From NCBI GenBank assembly GCA_038106145.1, contig JAYODD010000017.1:1-41157 (forward strand): 41,157 bases of DNA, written 5' to 3'. This DNA is from JBFJKD01 sp038106145 (GTDB taxonomy: Bacteria; Pseudomonadota; Gammaproteobacteria; Pseudomonadales; Porticoccaceae). The notes under the pieces were generated by a model that was not told the origin of the DNA, did not search any database, and saw only the letters and a list, made by a program, of their open reading frames with translations. Below, piece by piece: positions 32,598 through 39,827 of this stretch; the first letter of the stretch is position 1, and every line of letters begins with the position of its first letter. The position numbers and the translations under genes were made by a program.

Positions 32598-33293
32598 GTG
32601 AATAAATTGATAGCTTACAAGTCCAGAGGCGAATACAAAGGCGAGCCTATCTATCCGCACAAGCATAAAGACGGAACGTATGTCGCTAGTCCATCACGAT
32701 TTGAAGTTGACTATGTTCATGTAGAAACGCAAGAAGAACTCGAAGCCTTAGTTCGGTCTGGTCTTGGAGCAAGAATGTCCAGTCCTGATATCAAGCAGGC
32801 GGCATCTCTTATTACTGCCGATAATATTGAGTTCACTCACTCCAGCTCGCCGGTCACGACGAAAACTGTGCTGCCTAGATTAAGCGACGAAGTGGATTTA
32901 GAATCTGATTCGATTACAAAAATAAGAAAGGAGCAGGCATTCCTTCGAGCCCACATTTTGGGCGGTCGCACACAAGCAAAGTGTGTACTTTGTGAAAATG
33001 AGTACCCATTAGAGTTCCTAGTCGCTGCACACATTAAGAAAAGATCGGAGTGTTCTAAGTCAGAAAAACTCGATTTTGATAATATCGCTGCATTAATGTG
33101 CAAGGCTGGTTGTGACGATGTGTTCGAAAAAGGATATGTTTTTGTCTCGGGCGGTGTAGTGATGAAAAATAAAAAGCGTTCTACTACTTCCGCATTAGAT
33201 ACGCTCATAAGCAAAATTGAGGGTAATACTGTGGCAAATTGGGCTGGTAGCTCTGCATATTACAAGCACCACGAGTCGAAATTTAACAAGTAG
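32598..33293 (+). CDS. Cassette 2: HNH-endonuclease-like protein
   Basis: A 231-residue protein with a GTG start, AAGGAG 5 nt before it. The second half carries an HNH-type arrangement: C129-X2-C132 (CVLC), AAHIKKRSE with H145, N162 in DFDN, and C168-X3-C172 followed by DDVFEKGYV. The Cys pairs would hold a structural zinc, and H145 and N162 match the first His and the Asn of the motif. The final metal-binding His is replaced by D173, so activity needs testing. The N-terminal 110 residues are a separate, unrecognised domain. The stop codon is inside attC. A defensive or DNA-processing role is possible. Confidence 0.82.
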   Translation: MNKLIAYKSRGEYKGEPIYPHKHKDGTYVASPSRFEVDYVHVETQEELEALVRSGLGARMSSPDIKQAASLITADNIEFTHSSSPVTTKTVLPRLSDEVDLESDSITKIRKEQAFLRAHILGGRTQAKCVLCENEYPLEFLVAAHIKKRSECSKSEKLDFDNIAALMCKAGCDDVFEKGYVFVSGGVVMKNKKRSTTSALDTLISKIEGNTVANWAGSSAYYKHHESKFNK

Positions 33294-33339
33294 CTCCACC
33301 GGACTCGCTATCGCTCGCACGGTGAGCTCGGCGTTAGAG
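33281..33339 (+). repeat. attC site of cassette 2
   Basis: 59 bp from R'' ATTTAAC (33281-33287) to R' GTTAGAG (33333-33339). AGCTCCACCG pairs with CGGTGAGCT leaving one extrahelical base, the feature that sets strand choice. R'' matches the entry core GTTAAAT of this cassette. Confidence 0.9.
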
Positions 33340-33355
33340 CGCGGGGAGACTGAGT

Positions 33356-33814
33356 ATGGGCTGGAATATGAAATGCACAGATTCAAGCTGTGGGCAGCAG
33401 TCATGGGCCGACAACATCGTTGACCTCATCGCGAATCACAGAGACGGCGAAGGCTGGTTTCACTGCTCGTGCGGAAAGCATGGGTACATTGAAAAGAGCT
33501 TCGAGTTGCAAGAACCCGGTGAAGTATGGGAGCCCTACTTGCGCGGCGTCATCCCTCTGGGTAAAACCGACGACACTTATCAGCCTTTCGTATTTCTCGT
33601 CAGCTACGAGCCGAGCGGCGAAGTCACCGACATCTGGTTTTCATATTACAAAGACCTTCGTGGTTCTGGCGGCCGTTTGAAGCTGGGCTATGGCCCAGGC
33701 GGGCCGCCCGTTCTGGGTAAGGCCAGCTTCTTGAGCCTGCTGTCGCAACTTGTAGCTACGCAGTGCCTTACGAAGCAGGAGGTTGTGAGTGCAGTCGAAA
33801 AAACCGCGCTCTAA
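33356..33814 (+). CDS. Cassette 3: small zinc-ribbon-like protein of unknown function
   Basis: A 152-residue protein; ATG at 33356 with GGGGAG 7 nt upstream. C7 and C12, then H36-C37-S-C39 and H42, could form a zinc-binding N-terminal module (residues 1-45). The rest is rich in aromatic and strand-forming residues (PFVFLVSYEPSGEVTDIWFSYYKD) and ends in a helix. I recognise no family. Its GC content is higher than that of cassettes 1 and 4, so the cassettes probably come from different donors. Its stop overlaps its attC R'' core. Confidence 0.78.
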   Translation: MGWNMKCTDSSCGQQSWADNIVDLIANHRDGEGWFHCSCGKHGYIEKSFELQEPGEVWEPYLRGVIPLGKTDDTYQPFVFLVSYEPSGEVTDIWFSYYKDLRGSGGRLKLGYGPGGPPVLGKASFLSLLSQLVATQCLTKQEVVSAVEKTAL

Positions 33815-33886
33815 CACGGCGCTCAACCTGACTCGCTACGTCGGCGCTTCGCGCCTCGTAGCTCTCAGGTTAGCTTTACGTTAAGC
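33809..33886 (+). repeat. attC site of cassette 3
   Basis: 78 bp from R'' CTCTAAC (33809-33815) to R' GTTAAGC (33880-33886). Long imperfect arms (AACCTGA/TCAGGTT and GCTACG/CGTAGC) form the hairpin. R'' is the reverse complement of the cassette's entry core GTTAGAG. It shares the segment GACTCGCTA with the sites of cassettes 2 and 4. Confidence 0.9.
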
Positions 33887-33897
33887 GTACACCCACT

Positions 33898-34332
33898 ATG
33901 AAGAACCGGTTTTGGTTTGGCATATTAAATACTAAAAACAATCAATCAATGGTTGTTTATGACAAAGAATTACAGATGGAGAAATCCAATTTTGTGTTGC
34001 TTTTCCATCTAAAACAAGAAAAAATTTTAAAATATGACAAGGCGATTGTAAGGACAAATCTCAGAACAATTGATAAAGAAGAGATATCTGTAGCTGATTA
34101 TGCCTTGAAAAGGTATTTCAAAACGTTGAAAGAATATAACACTGAAAATTACAATAATACTAAGGAAATCAAAGATCGACTCTACGCTTTGACTAAACCA
34201 CCAGAACGAGACAAAGAACAGGAAGCACTAATCGAAGAAATAGTACAATCCTATTGGAATAGAGTCGAAACATACGCAACAATAGAAGAAGATGGTTGGC
34301 CAGATGAGGAATCAAAGCACTTCGAATTATAG
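33898..34332 (+). CDS. Cassette 4: unknown AT-rich protein
   Basis: A 144-residue charged, mostly helical protein (many Lys, Glu and Tyr) with no recognisable domain. The N-terminus (MKNRFWFGILNTKNNQSMVV) looks strand-like. The ATG lies 12 bp after the R' core and has no Shine-Dalgarno sequence, so expression may depend on leaderless or read-through translation, or be low. Base composition is the most AT-rich of the four cassettes. It ends 3 bp before the R'' core of its damaged attC. Confidence 0.7.
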   Translation: MKNRFWFGILNTKNNQSMVVYDKELQMEKSNFVLLFHLKQEKILKYDKAIVRTNLRTIDKEEISVADYALKRYFKTLKEYNTENYNNTKEIKDRLYALTKPPERDKEQEALIEEIVQSYWNRVETYATIEEDGWPDEESKHFEL

Positions 34333-34335
34333 AAC

Positions 34336-34400
34336 GCTTAACAAAGCCACCAACCGCGCATTAATTGCAAAAAACGCAATTAATGCTGGACTCGCTACAC
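34336..34400 (+). repeat. Truncated attC of cassette 4
   Basis: R'' GCTTAAC (34336-34342) is the exact reverse complement of this cassette's entry core GTTAAGC, so the site began as a real attC. It continues with the shared GGACTCGCTA segment, but the complementary right arm and the GTTRRRY core are missing. An 11-bp perfect inverted repeat (34358-34368 and 34376-34386) sits inside it. Confidence 0.75.
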
Positions 34401-34567
34401 TACGGATAATCCCCCCAAAAAATAGCAGGAGTCAAAAGTAGAATTTTCTCGTACCCTATACGCAGGAGAGCTTAATCGTTATTTCAGGCGGAAATATAAT
34501 AACGCTGAAAATCAAATTTTGCGCGGCGCTGTAATGTTTCGTGCGTAGTTTTTCGGAAAGCTTTATT

Positions 34568-35083
34568 CTATTCCTCAGACGGTAATGTGCCCTTGAACGT
34601 CGGGATGGTGGCGCCCGGAAACCATTCGTTAATTGCCTGTTCGTCAAACAAGGTTTCCTGTGAGTCGATCTGCCACGTGCCGTCGGCCTTGTTGACGGTG
34701 TAGACCTCGAACTCGACGCTGCCCTGGTTATTCAGTACGTCACTGGCGTGCAATACGTTTGGCACTTTCGCCACCGGCGCGCACATAAAGGGGTTGGTTA
34801 ATTGCCGCTGTGGGCCGCGTATATCGATGTCGTTGATGACTACTTTGCCGATTTTATACATGTCGCGTTGTGTCTCGGCCCACTCGTCAACGGGTTTGGC
34901 ATCGGTCATGTTGGCGGTAACAAACTGGTAGGCGTCTTCGAACCGTTCCTGCTGCATGGCGTCGAGGTAACCCTTGACCGCGAGTTGTGGCCCGTCATCG
35001 CTGAGACAAACCACACGGTTGACGTATCCGCCGCCCAAACCCAGTACCATAATAACCGCCAGAATTCCCAACAGCTTTGTCAT
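34568..35083 (-). CDS. Secreted or anchored NTF2-like small protein
   Basis: A 171-residue protein. The ATG at 35083 has AAGGAG 6 nt upstream; an in-frame start at 35107 is less likely. An N-terminal hydrophobic segment (residues 3-20) acts as signal or anchor. The following region (AVKGYLDAMQQERFEDAYQFVT) is the opening helix pair of NTF2/DUF4878-like domains, then a mostly beta region (VEFEVYTVNKADGTWQIDSQETLF). These small domains often sit in the periplasm, with no catalytic residues to assign. It probably belongs to the native chromosome between the integron and the tRNA-Phe element. Confidence 0.75.
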   Translation of the reverse strand: MTKLLGILAVIMVLGLGGGYVNRVVCLSDDGPQLAVKGYLDAMQQERFEDAYQFVTANMTDAKPVDEWAETQRDMYKIGKVVINDIDIRGPQRQLTNPFMCAPVAKVPNVLHASDVLNNQGSVEFEVYTVNKADGTWQIDSQETLFDEQAINEWFPGATIPTFKGTLPSEE

Positions 35084-35259
35084 AACCGACTCCTTCAGCG
35101 TATTCAATGCGCCGATTTAACCAGGATTCTTATTCTGGCAGCATAGGAAAGTTTTGGCTGATTTGCACCCACCAGAACGCTTTGCTTGATAAATGTGCTG
35201 GCGGGCGGGGTCGTTGCTTCGCCGGGCGGAGCGGTGGCGGAGGTGGGGACGCTTGAGAG

Positions 35260-35305
35260 TGGTGCCCAGGGGCGGAATCGAACCACCGACACGAGGATTT
35301 TCAGT
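35260..35305. repeat. Left attachment site (partial tRNA-Phe copy)
   Basis: 46 bp identical to 41077-41122. It reproduces the tRNA-Phe 3' half only, so it is not a functional tRNA gene. The flanking bases differ at both ends (35259 against 41076, and 35306 against 41123), which fixes the repeat limits. Confidence 0.93.
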
Positions 35306-35444
35306 TAGTTAGGGTGTCTTTCATTATTAATTAAAACAATCACTTACGGTGCTTTGCCCCATTTAAAGTGTGCCTTACAGTGTTTAATCAACGGTTAGTT
35401 ATGGTAGGGTTCGCCACAATTTTGGCGCACCCAGGAGGCCTCTT

Positions 35445-35498
35445 ATGGTCCGCGAATCACGGTATTTCAGCGACATGTACTACGATGTCATAAGCTAA
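35445..35498 (+). CDS. Possible 17-residue peptide or relic with a strong ribosome site
   Basis: ATG at 35445 with a perfect AGGAGG 6 nt upstream encodes MVRESRYFSDMYYDVIS and stops at 35498, overlapping the end of the opposite-strand gene. The strong ribosome site suggests it is either a genuine small peptide or the surviving start of a truncated gene near the left end of the element. Nothing is known about it. Confidence 0.35.
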   Translation: MVRESRYFSDMYYDVIS

Positions 35499-35973
35499 AT
35501 TTTTCACCATAAAATGACTCGTATTCGACAACTAATCTAAGCCTTTCGTATCCTCGTTTAATTTCCTCGGTAGTCAACGTGCTTCCCACTATAAAGTGCG
35601 CTAGTACGATTGTTATTTCATCCTTTGCTCCCATCACATAACCTGGCGCCATGTGGGAGTGCATGGCTTGTATTGGCTGATCTGGATATATAATTTTTAA
35701 AGCTTTTTCTGCTGGTTCGCTCCCTTCACCAGGTATTCATTCGCCGTCAACCAGCACTTCGTATTTTGTTATCAACGCCGGGCCTAATCCGTTATTCATG
35801 AGATGGACGGCATATGATCTCCCCTCATGAATTGTGGTGGTCCAAGTCGTAAGATGTGGTTTTACGGACATTCTGTTGTGCTTCCTGGTAATCGCTGCTT
35901 GCCAGATCGTTGTGATAAATGCGCAAGCCGCTACGAACACCCCGACAGCAGTAATGATTAGTAATGGGTCCAT
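35488..35973 (-). pseudogene. One-TM cargo protein interrupted by an in-frame TGA
   Basis: The frame from ATG 35973 encodes a hydrophobic anchor (residues 4-25) and a soluble part (NNGLGPALITKYEVLVDGE), then meets TGA at 35739-35737. The same frame continues without any other stop for 82 codons (IPGEGSEPAEKALKIIYPD to YESFYGEKFSL) to a TGA at 35490-35488. The downstream part keeps clear protein character and matches the first part in style, so this was one gene of about 161 codons. Explanations are a nonsense mutation, a sequencing error, or stop-codon read-through; I see nothing resembling a selenocysteine element. It is divergent from the KAP gene by 234 bp. Family and function are not recognised. 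Confidence 0.75.
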
Positions 35974-36207
35974 ATTGATTGCTCACTATTGTAGGGGATA
36001 GATTTTTCGTAATCGGAAAAGGTATAGTTCCGGTCAAATGGAGACATTTAGAGTTCCAAGTGTTTGGCGACCCCTATCGGGAACTCTGTGTCGTTTGCCG
36101 TAAGTGGCGCTTTCTCTCACAGCCGTTGTTAGATCGTCCGATATTAGACAAGCATGCCGGTCAATGAAGTATTTGGACAATAAACAATAACAGATAAGGA
36201 TATAGCA

Positions 36208-37557
36208 ATGAAGCTAACTATTCCGCCCTTAAAAATTGATGAAAAATTGGGATTCGACCCTAGTGTTGACTTGTTTGGTCGTGAAGCATTTGGAGAGCAG
36301 TTGGCCAAATTAGTCGAGGGAACTAATGGTGAGTTGGTGATCGCGTTAGACGCCCCTTGGGGCGAGGGGAAAAGTACATTTATAAAAATGTGGGGTGGCT
36401 ATGTCGGGCATGTTCGAACGAAAAAATTTCGGACAATTACTTTTGATGCTTTCAGCAACGATTATCAAAAGGATCCCTTTTTAACATTAGCTTCACAGTT
36501 TTATGGCCTGGTCGAGTCCGATAACGTGAAGTCGACTAAATTTAAAGAGGTAATGAGTAAGACTATAAAGTCGCTGGCACGTGGAGCGTTAAAAATAGGC
36601 GTTAAGGCGGCGGCTGAAGGATTATTAGTTGGGAGCGTTCTGGACTCTGTTTCCCGTGACGTCGGGCAGGTATTATCAAAGGAAGCCGACACTATCGTCG
36701 CCGATAGACTGGGGAGTAACAAGGCGGATAGGAAAGCCATTGATGATTTCAAAATATTTCTTGCAGAGGACCTTGTCGGTGAGGATGTTCGGCCGGTGGT
36801 TTTTATTATTGATGAGTTAGATCGATGTCGGCCGGATTTTGCTCTCGAATTGCTCGAAAGTATAAAACATATATTTTCCGTCAAAGGTGTGACCTTTATT
36901 TTATCGCTAAACCGTAGGCAGCTTGAAGCCTCAGTTAACTATCGCTACGGTGCTGGCATCACCGCCTCAGAGTATCTGCAAAAGTTTGTCAACTTGTGGT
37001 GCTTACTCCCGCGCACGGTAGGTGGTCGACAGGATTATGGTAAAAAATATTTACAAGCGGCCTTGCGTAGTATGCGAGAGGAGTGTGACACTAGGGATGA
37101 CGAATATGCGGTTGACGCTATGGTTGTGCTGATGAGGTACGCAAGTCTTTCGTATCGATCCAAAGAGAGGGTGTTGACCAATTATGCTGTAATATGTAAT
37201 GTTTCGGGAGGGACTAGCTTCAATGAGCACTACCAAATAACTATTGGGTTCATATGTTTTGTGAAAGCGGTACATCCCAATTTGTTTGCAGACGTAGTTC
37301 TCTCTCGTGTCGACGAAGATCGACTGTCTGGTGGGGCCGGTTTGGTCGAATTTAATAACAGAGCGGTGCATACGTCAGATAAAGATGCAAAACTTCTACT
37401 AGATAAGTTAGTCACTATTATCAGTTATGATTTGGGCAGTGATAGAAAACGGGAGGCTATAGCTTCATCTGACAAAAGGTTTTGGGATCTTACTAGAGAC
37501 CCGACCGGCATTATATCAAAAATCTGCGCGATGATCTCAAGCTTTGAGGCGCCCTGA
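36208..37557 (+). CDS. KAP-family P-loop NTPase
   Basis: A 449-residue P-loop protein with KAP-family hallmarks. Walker A reads APWGEGKST (49-57), the strand after it FDAFSNDYQKDP, and Walker B VVFIIDELDRCRPDFALELLESIKHIF (from 197, D202/E203). A sensor segment (FILSLNRRQLEASVNYRYG) is followed by SEYLQKFVNL. Between Walker A and B lies a weakly hydrophobic stretch (about 128-150), where many relatives insert membrane helices. KAP proteins include PifA, the F-plasmid protein that aborts phage T7 infection, and several anti-phage systems use relatives. AAGGA precedes the ATG by 7 nt. As mobile-element cargo with an unknown partner downstream, a defence role is plausible but unproven. Confidence 0.9.
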   Translation: MKLTIPPLKIDEKLGFDPSVDLFGREAFGEQLAKLVEGTNGELVIALDAPWGEGKSTFIKMWGGYVGHVRTKKFRTITFDAFSNDYQKDPFLTLASQFYGLVESDNVKSTKFKEVMSKTIKSLARGALKIGVKAAAEGLLVGSVLDSVSRDVGQVLSKEADTIVADRLGSNKADRKAIDDFKIFLAEDLVGEDVRPVVFIIDELDRCRPDFALELLESIKHIFSVKGVTFILSLNRRQLEASVNYRYGAGITASEYLQKFVNLWCLLPRTVGGRQDYGKKYLQAALRSMREECDTRDDEYAVDAMVVLMRYASLSYRSKERVLTNYAVICNVSGGTSFNEHYQITIGFICFVKAVHPNLFADVVLSRVDEDRLSGGAGLVEFNNRAVHTSDKDAKLLLDKLVTIISYDLGSDRKREAIASSDKRFWDLTRDPTGIISKICAMISSFEAP

Positions 37558-37576
37558 GTTGTAGTTTGGCGTTATA

Positions 37577-37656
37577 ATGGGATCTCCGTCGAAAGTGGCT
37601 GCTGTAGTTGTCAGCTTGTCGTCAATTAAAAGTTTGGGCAAGCGAGTGCTTAAAAA
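37577..37656 (+). other. Probable 5' part of the next gene, one base out of frame
   Basis: An ATG at 37577, 19 bp after the KAP stop, opens a frame encoding MGSPSKVAAVVV then SLSSIKSLGKRVLK. At the run of five A residues (37652-37656) a one-base shift joins it smoothly to the LDKEFGKLSRQQL frame of the next gene. Read together they give a natural protein of about 281 residues. Confidence 0.55.
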
Positions 37657-38421
37657 TTGGACAAGGAGTTCGGAAAACTTTCAAGACAGCAATTGCGCGA
37701 GTTCTACGCGCATTATCACGGCGCTGGCACGCAAAAAAGCGAGTTGCTTCAGGTTTTCAAAACCCGCGAATCCCGGTTTCGGAAAATATTAACTCTGGTT
37801 GGTTCCTGGGGTGAGTTCTACGAGCTACGTGCGAGCACTATCGTTCTACTGTTTATGCATGTCACCGGTTTACTGCCCGCCTTTCAGGCCGCGTGTCTTC
37901 AGGATGATCCTCAACAGGGTGTCCTCGATTTTCTCGATTCTCCCCAGGAATTTATCGAGTTGTCAGATGATCTCGAAGCGATGGGTTTTGTGTTGTTTAT
38001 GGCGCAAATGGGTAATTTCCAGGCATCAATAAGTTTTGGCCAGTCCATAAGCGACATGGTTCAGAGGGTCGCTAGCGGTGACGATGAGGCCCTGTTTAAA
38101 GCCGTGCGCACCGATCGTGCCGTACTGTACGCGGAGCCAATTGCCCAACGGATTGCCCTTGCACAAGTGCTTAATGATAACGCCTTTATGGATCGCCTCG
38201 CGAAAGCAGTTACCCAAACAAAACCGGCGCGCCCGAAGCCTGACCTGGACGACTCTCGTTTCCTGTTGGGTTTACTTGATGACGCCATCGGTCTTCAGAA
38301 TATAGCTAACAAAACGGTGGACGAGCTGATCGCCGATGATCTCCAGGCGATTTCGGGGTCCAATACCTTTGATCGGATAAGCAAACTACTTACGCAGTTT
38401 CGCCAAATGTCCAGGAAGTGA
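37657..38421 (+). CDS. Unknown cargo protein paired with the KAP NTPase (start uncertain, likely frameshifted)
   Basis: An uninterrupted frame of 254 residues, but its first codon is a TTG without a ribosome site directly after an in-frame stop. The upstream frame from 37577 fits as its missing N-terminus (see that entry). The protein is helical. An aliphatic segment (ELRASTIVLLFMHVTGLLPAF) lies near residue 55, a second one (LEAMGFVLFMAQMGNF) near 105, and an acidic C-terminal region (DDSRFLLGLLDDAIGLQNIA) is rich in Asp and Leu. I do not recognise a family. Its position straight after the KAP gene on the same strand suggests one operon and a joint role, possibly sensor or effector to the NTPase. 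Confidence 0.72.
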   Translation: MDKEFGKLSRQQLREFYAHYHGAGTQKSELLQVFKTRESRFRKILTLVGSWGEFYELRASTIVLLFMHVTGLLPAFQAACLQDDPQQGVLDFLDSPQEFIELSDDLEAMGFVLFMAQMGNFQASISFGQSISDMVQRVASGDDEALFKAVRTDRAVLYAEPIAQRIALAQVLNDNAFMDRLAKAVTQTKPARPKPDLDDSRFLLGLLDDAIGLQNIANKTVDELIADDLQAISGSNTFDRISKLLTQFRQMSRK

Positions 38422-38501
38422 TATAGGCATTCCACTTCCTGGCGAGTGAGCGCTTCCCCCCTAATCATAGCGACCGTATTAAATCATACGGAGCTATCAA
38501 C

Positions 38502-39824
38502 ATGAGCAATTCCCTCAATCCTGGCGATGCCAGTCATCAGGCCACGCTGTCGGGCGGGCGTGCACAGGCCAGCGACGCGGCCATGCCGCCCGCGTCACTT
38601 ACCCCTTCTGCTGTTTCGGCAGGTGCGCCACCCAGTAACACAGCACCTGCAAATTACCTGCCCCCGTCTGTCGGAACGCAAATCCTGCGATACGGAGTGG
38701 ACAGTCTGTACCTCAGTTATCGCGGTGCCTTATCCGAAGCGGTGGACACCCAGCTCGAAACTCTCAAACAACTCGCCCGCTCCGAACAGGCGGACGAACA
38801 GGCCAGGGCCTTCTTGCCCCTGGGGAGCCACAGTTTCGAGGTGCAGGGACGCGGGCGGGGCAAGTTCGCCTATGTCTTGCGCGATGGGTGGTTTGACCTG
38901 CAATGCTCCCGGCGCACGTCGGAACAAATGCCCCTGGCGTCCTGCCAAATTGGCAGCGAACTGTTGACCCTTAGCGGTCTAGTCGCCGCAGCGCGGGCGC
39001 TGGATCAGGTGGTTGTGCGTCTCGGGCGTATCGATGGCACGGCAACTGTCAGTCGGGTGGATTTGTGCGTGGACTTCACCACGGATACTGAGTTGGATGG
39101 CATTCACGATGGGGCCTGGGTGACCCGTGCTCACCGTTTCCAGCGCTACCGGGATCAGGGCGTTTTCTCGGGGTTTAGTTTTGGGTTGGGCGGGGATCTG
39201 TCCTGCCGGCTGTATAACAAAACCCTTGAACTTAAAAAATCCGGTAAAGCGTATTTATTTCCCCTGTGGCGAGCGGCGGGCTGGGATGGGGAGGCTACCG
39301 TCTGGCGGTTGGAGTTCCAGTTTCGCCGTGCGGTGTTGCGCACCTGTAGCGTGTCGAGCGTGTCCGGTCTGGCGGCTCACCTGGCGGGCCTATGGCGCTA
39401 CGGCGTCGTGGATTGGTTACAGCTTAAAGCACCCCACGGGGACGGCAATAAAACCCGCTGGCCGTTGCATCCGATGTGGCGCGTGTTACAGGCCGTGACC
39501 TGGGGCCAGACGCCGGTGCGCTCGGTCACTCGCATCGACAAAAGTCGGGTACCGGGAGATCAGTTTTTGTTTGTGAATGGTCTGGGGGCGGTGACGTCCT
39601 TTATGGCGCGCGAAGGTATTGATGATTTCGAGACAGGTCTCTCGCTCTTTGGCAAAAGTGCGCGGGCCTATCACTTGCAACACAGTCAGCGCACGGGACG
39701 AGCATTAAACGGCTATACCCGCGAAAAAATAGCGCTCAAACGCCGCCGGTTTAATCTGGCCAAAGACGAGCGGCACATCCAGGCACAAGCCCAGGCCTAT
39801 CAACAGGGGAAAGACGGAGAATGA
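38502..39824 (+). CDS. Replication initiation-like protein (Rep_trans-like)
   Basis: A 440-residue protein with a disordered Ala/Pro/Ser-rich N-terminus (1-55), then a domain resembling replication initiation factors of rolling-circle plasmids and filamentous or conjugative elements: ILRYGVDSLYLSY (61-73), VSRVDLCVDF (183-192), CRLYNKTLELKKSG (235-248) and VWRLEFQFRRAVL (267-279). The RVDLxVDF and YNKTxE motifs are the ones I rely on; a catalytic tyrosine cannot be singled out by eye. GGAG precedes the ATG. In an integrated element it implies replication after excision, or a role as a nicking enzyme. It is followed after 3 bp by the HTH gene. Confidence 0.75.
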   Translation: MSNSLNPGDASHQATLSGGRAQASDAAMPPASLTPSAVSAGAPPSNTAPANYLPPSVGTQILRYGVDSLYLSYRGALSEAVDTQLETLKQLARSEQADEQARAFLPLGSHSFEVQGRGRGKFAYVLRDGWFDLQCSRRTSEQMPLASCQIGSELLTLSGLVAAARALDQVVVRLGRIDGTATVSRVDLCVDFTTDTELDGIHDGAWVTRAHRFQRYRDQGVFSGFSFGLGGDLSCRLYNKTLELKKSGKAYLFPLWRAAGWDGEATVWRLEFQFRRAVLRTCSVSSVSGLAAHLAGLWRYGVVDWLQLKAPHGDGNKTRWPLHPMWRVLQAVTWGQTPVRSVTRIDKSRVPGDQFLFVNGLGAVTSFMAREGIDDFETGLSLFGKSARAYHLQHSQRTGRALNGYTREKIALKRRRFNLAKDERHIQAQAQAYQQGKDGE

Positions 39825-39827
39825 GCC

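Larger units (their letters stand above)
30589..34400. mobile_element. Chromosomal integron: intI, attI and four gene cassettes
   Basis: The integrase reads leftwards and the cassettes rightwards from a shared control region, the standard integron layout. Each cassette starts with a GTTRRRY-type core and ends with an attC whose R'' core is the exact reverse complement of that start. Three attC sites are complete, and the fourth has lost its right side. No transposase or resistance gene is present, so this looks like a sedentary chromosomal integron rather than a mobile class 1-type unit. Confidence 0.92.

Noticed and set aside
35260..35335. Possible second tRNA gene
   Set aside because: Only the 46-bp 3' half of tRNA-Phe is present; the acceptor 5' strand, D-arm and most of the anticodon arm are missing. 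It is an attachment-site copy.
35979..36167. 62-codon ORF between the divergent cargo genes
   Set aside because: TTG start with no ribosome site, no recognisable protein character, and it occupies the space needed for the KAP promoter.
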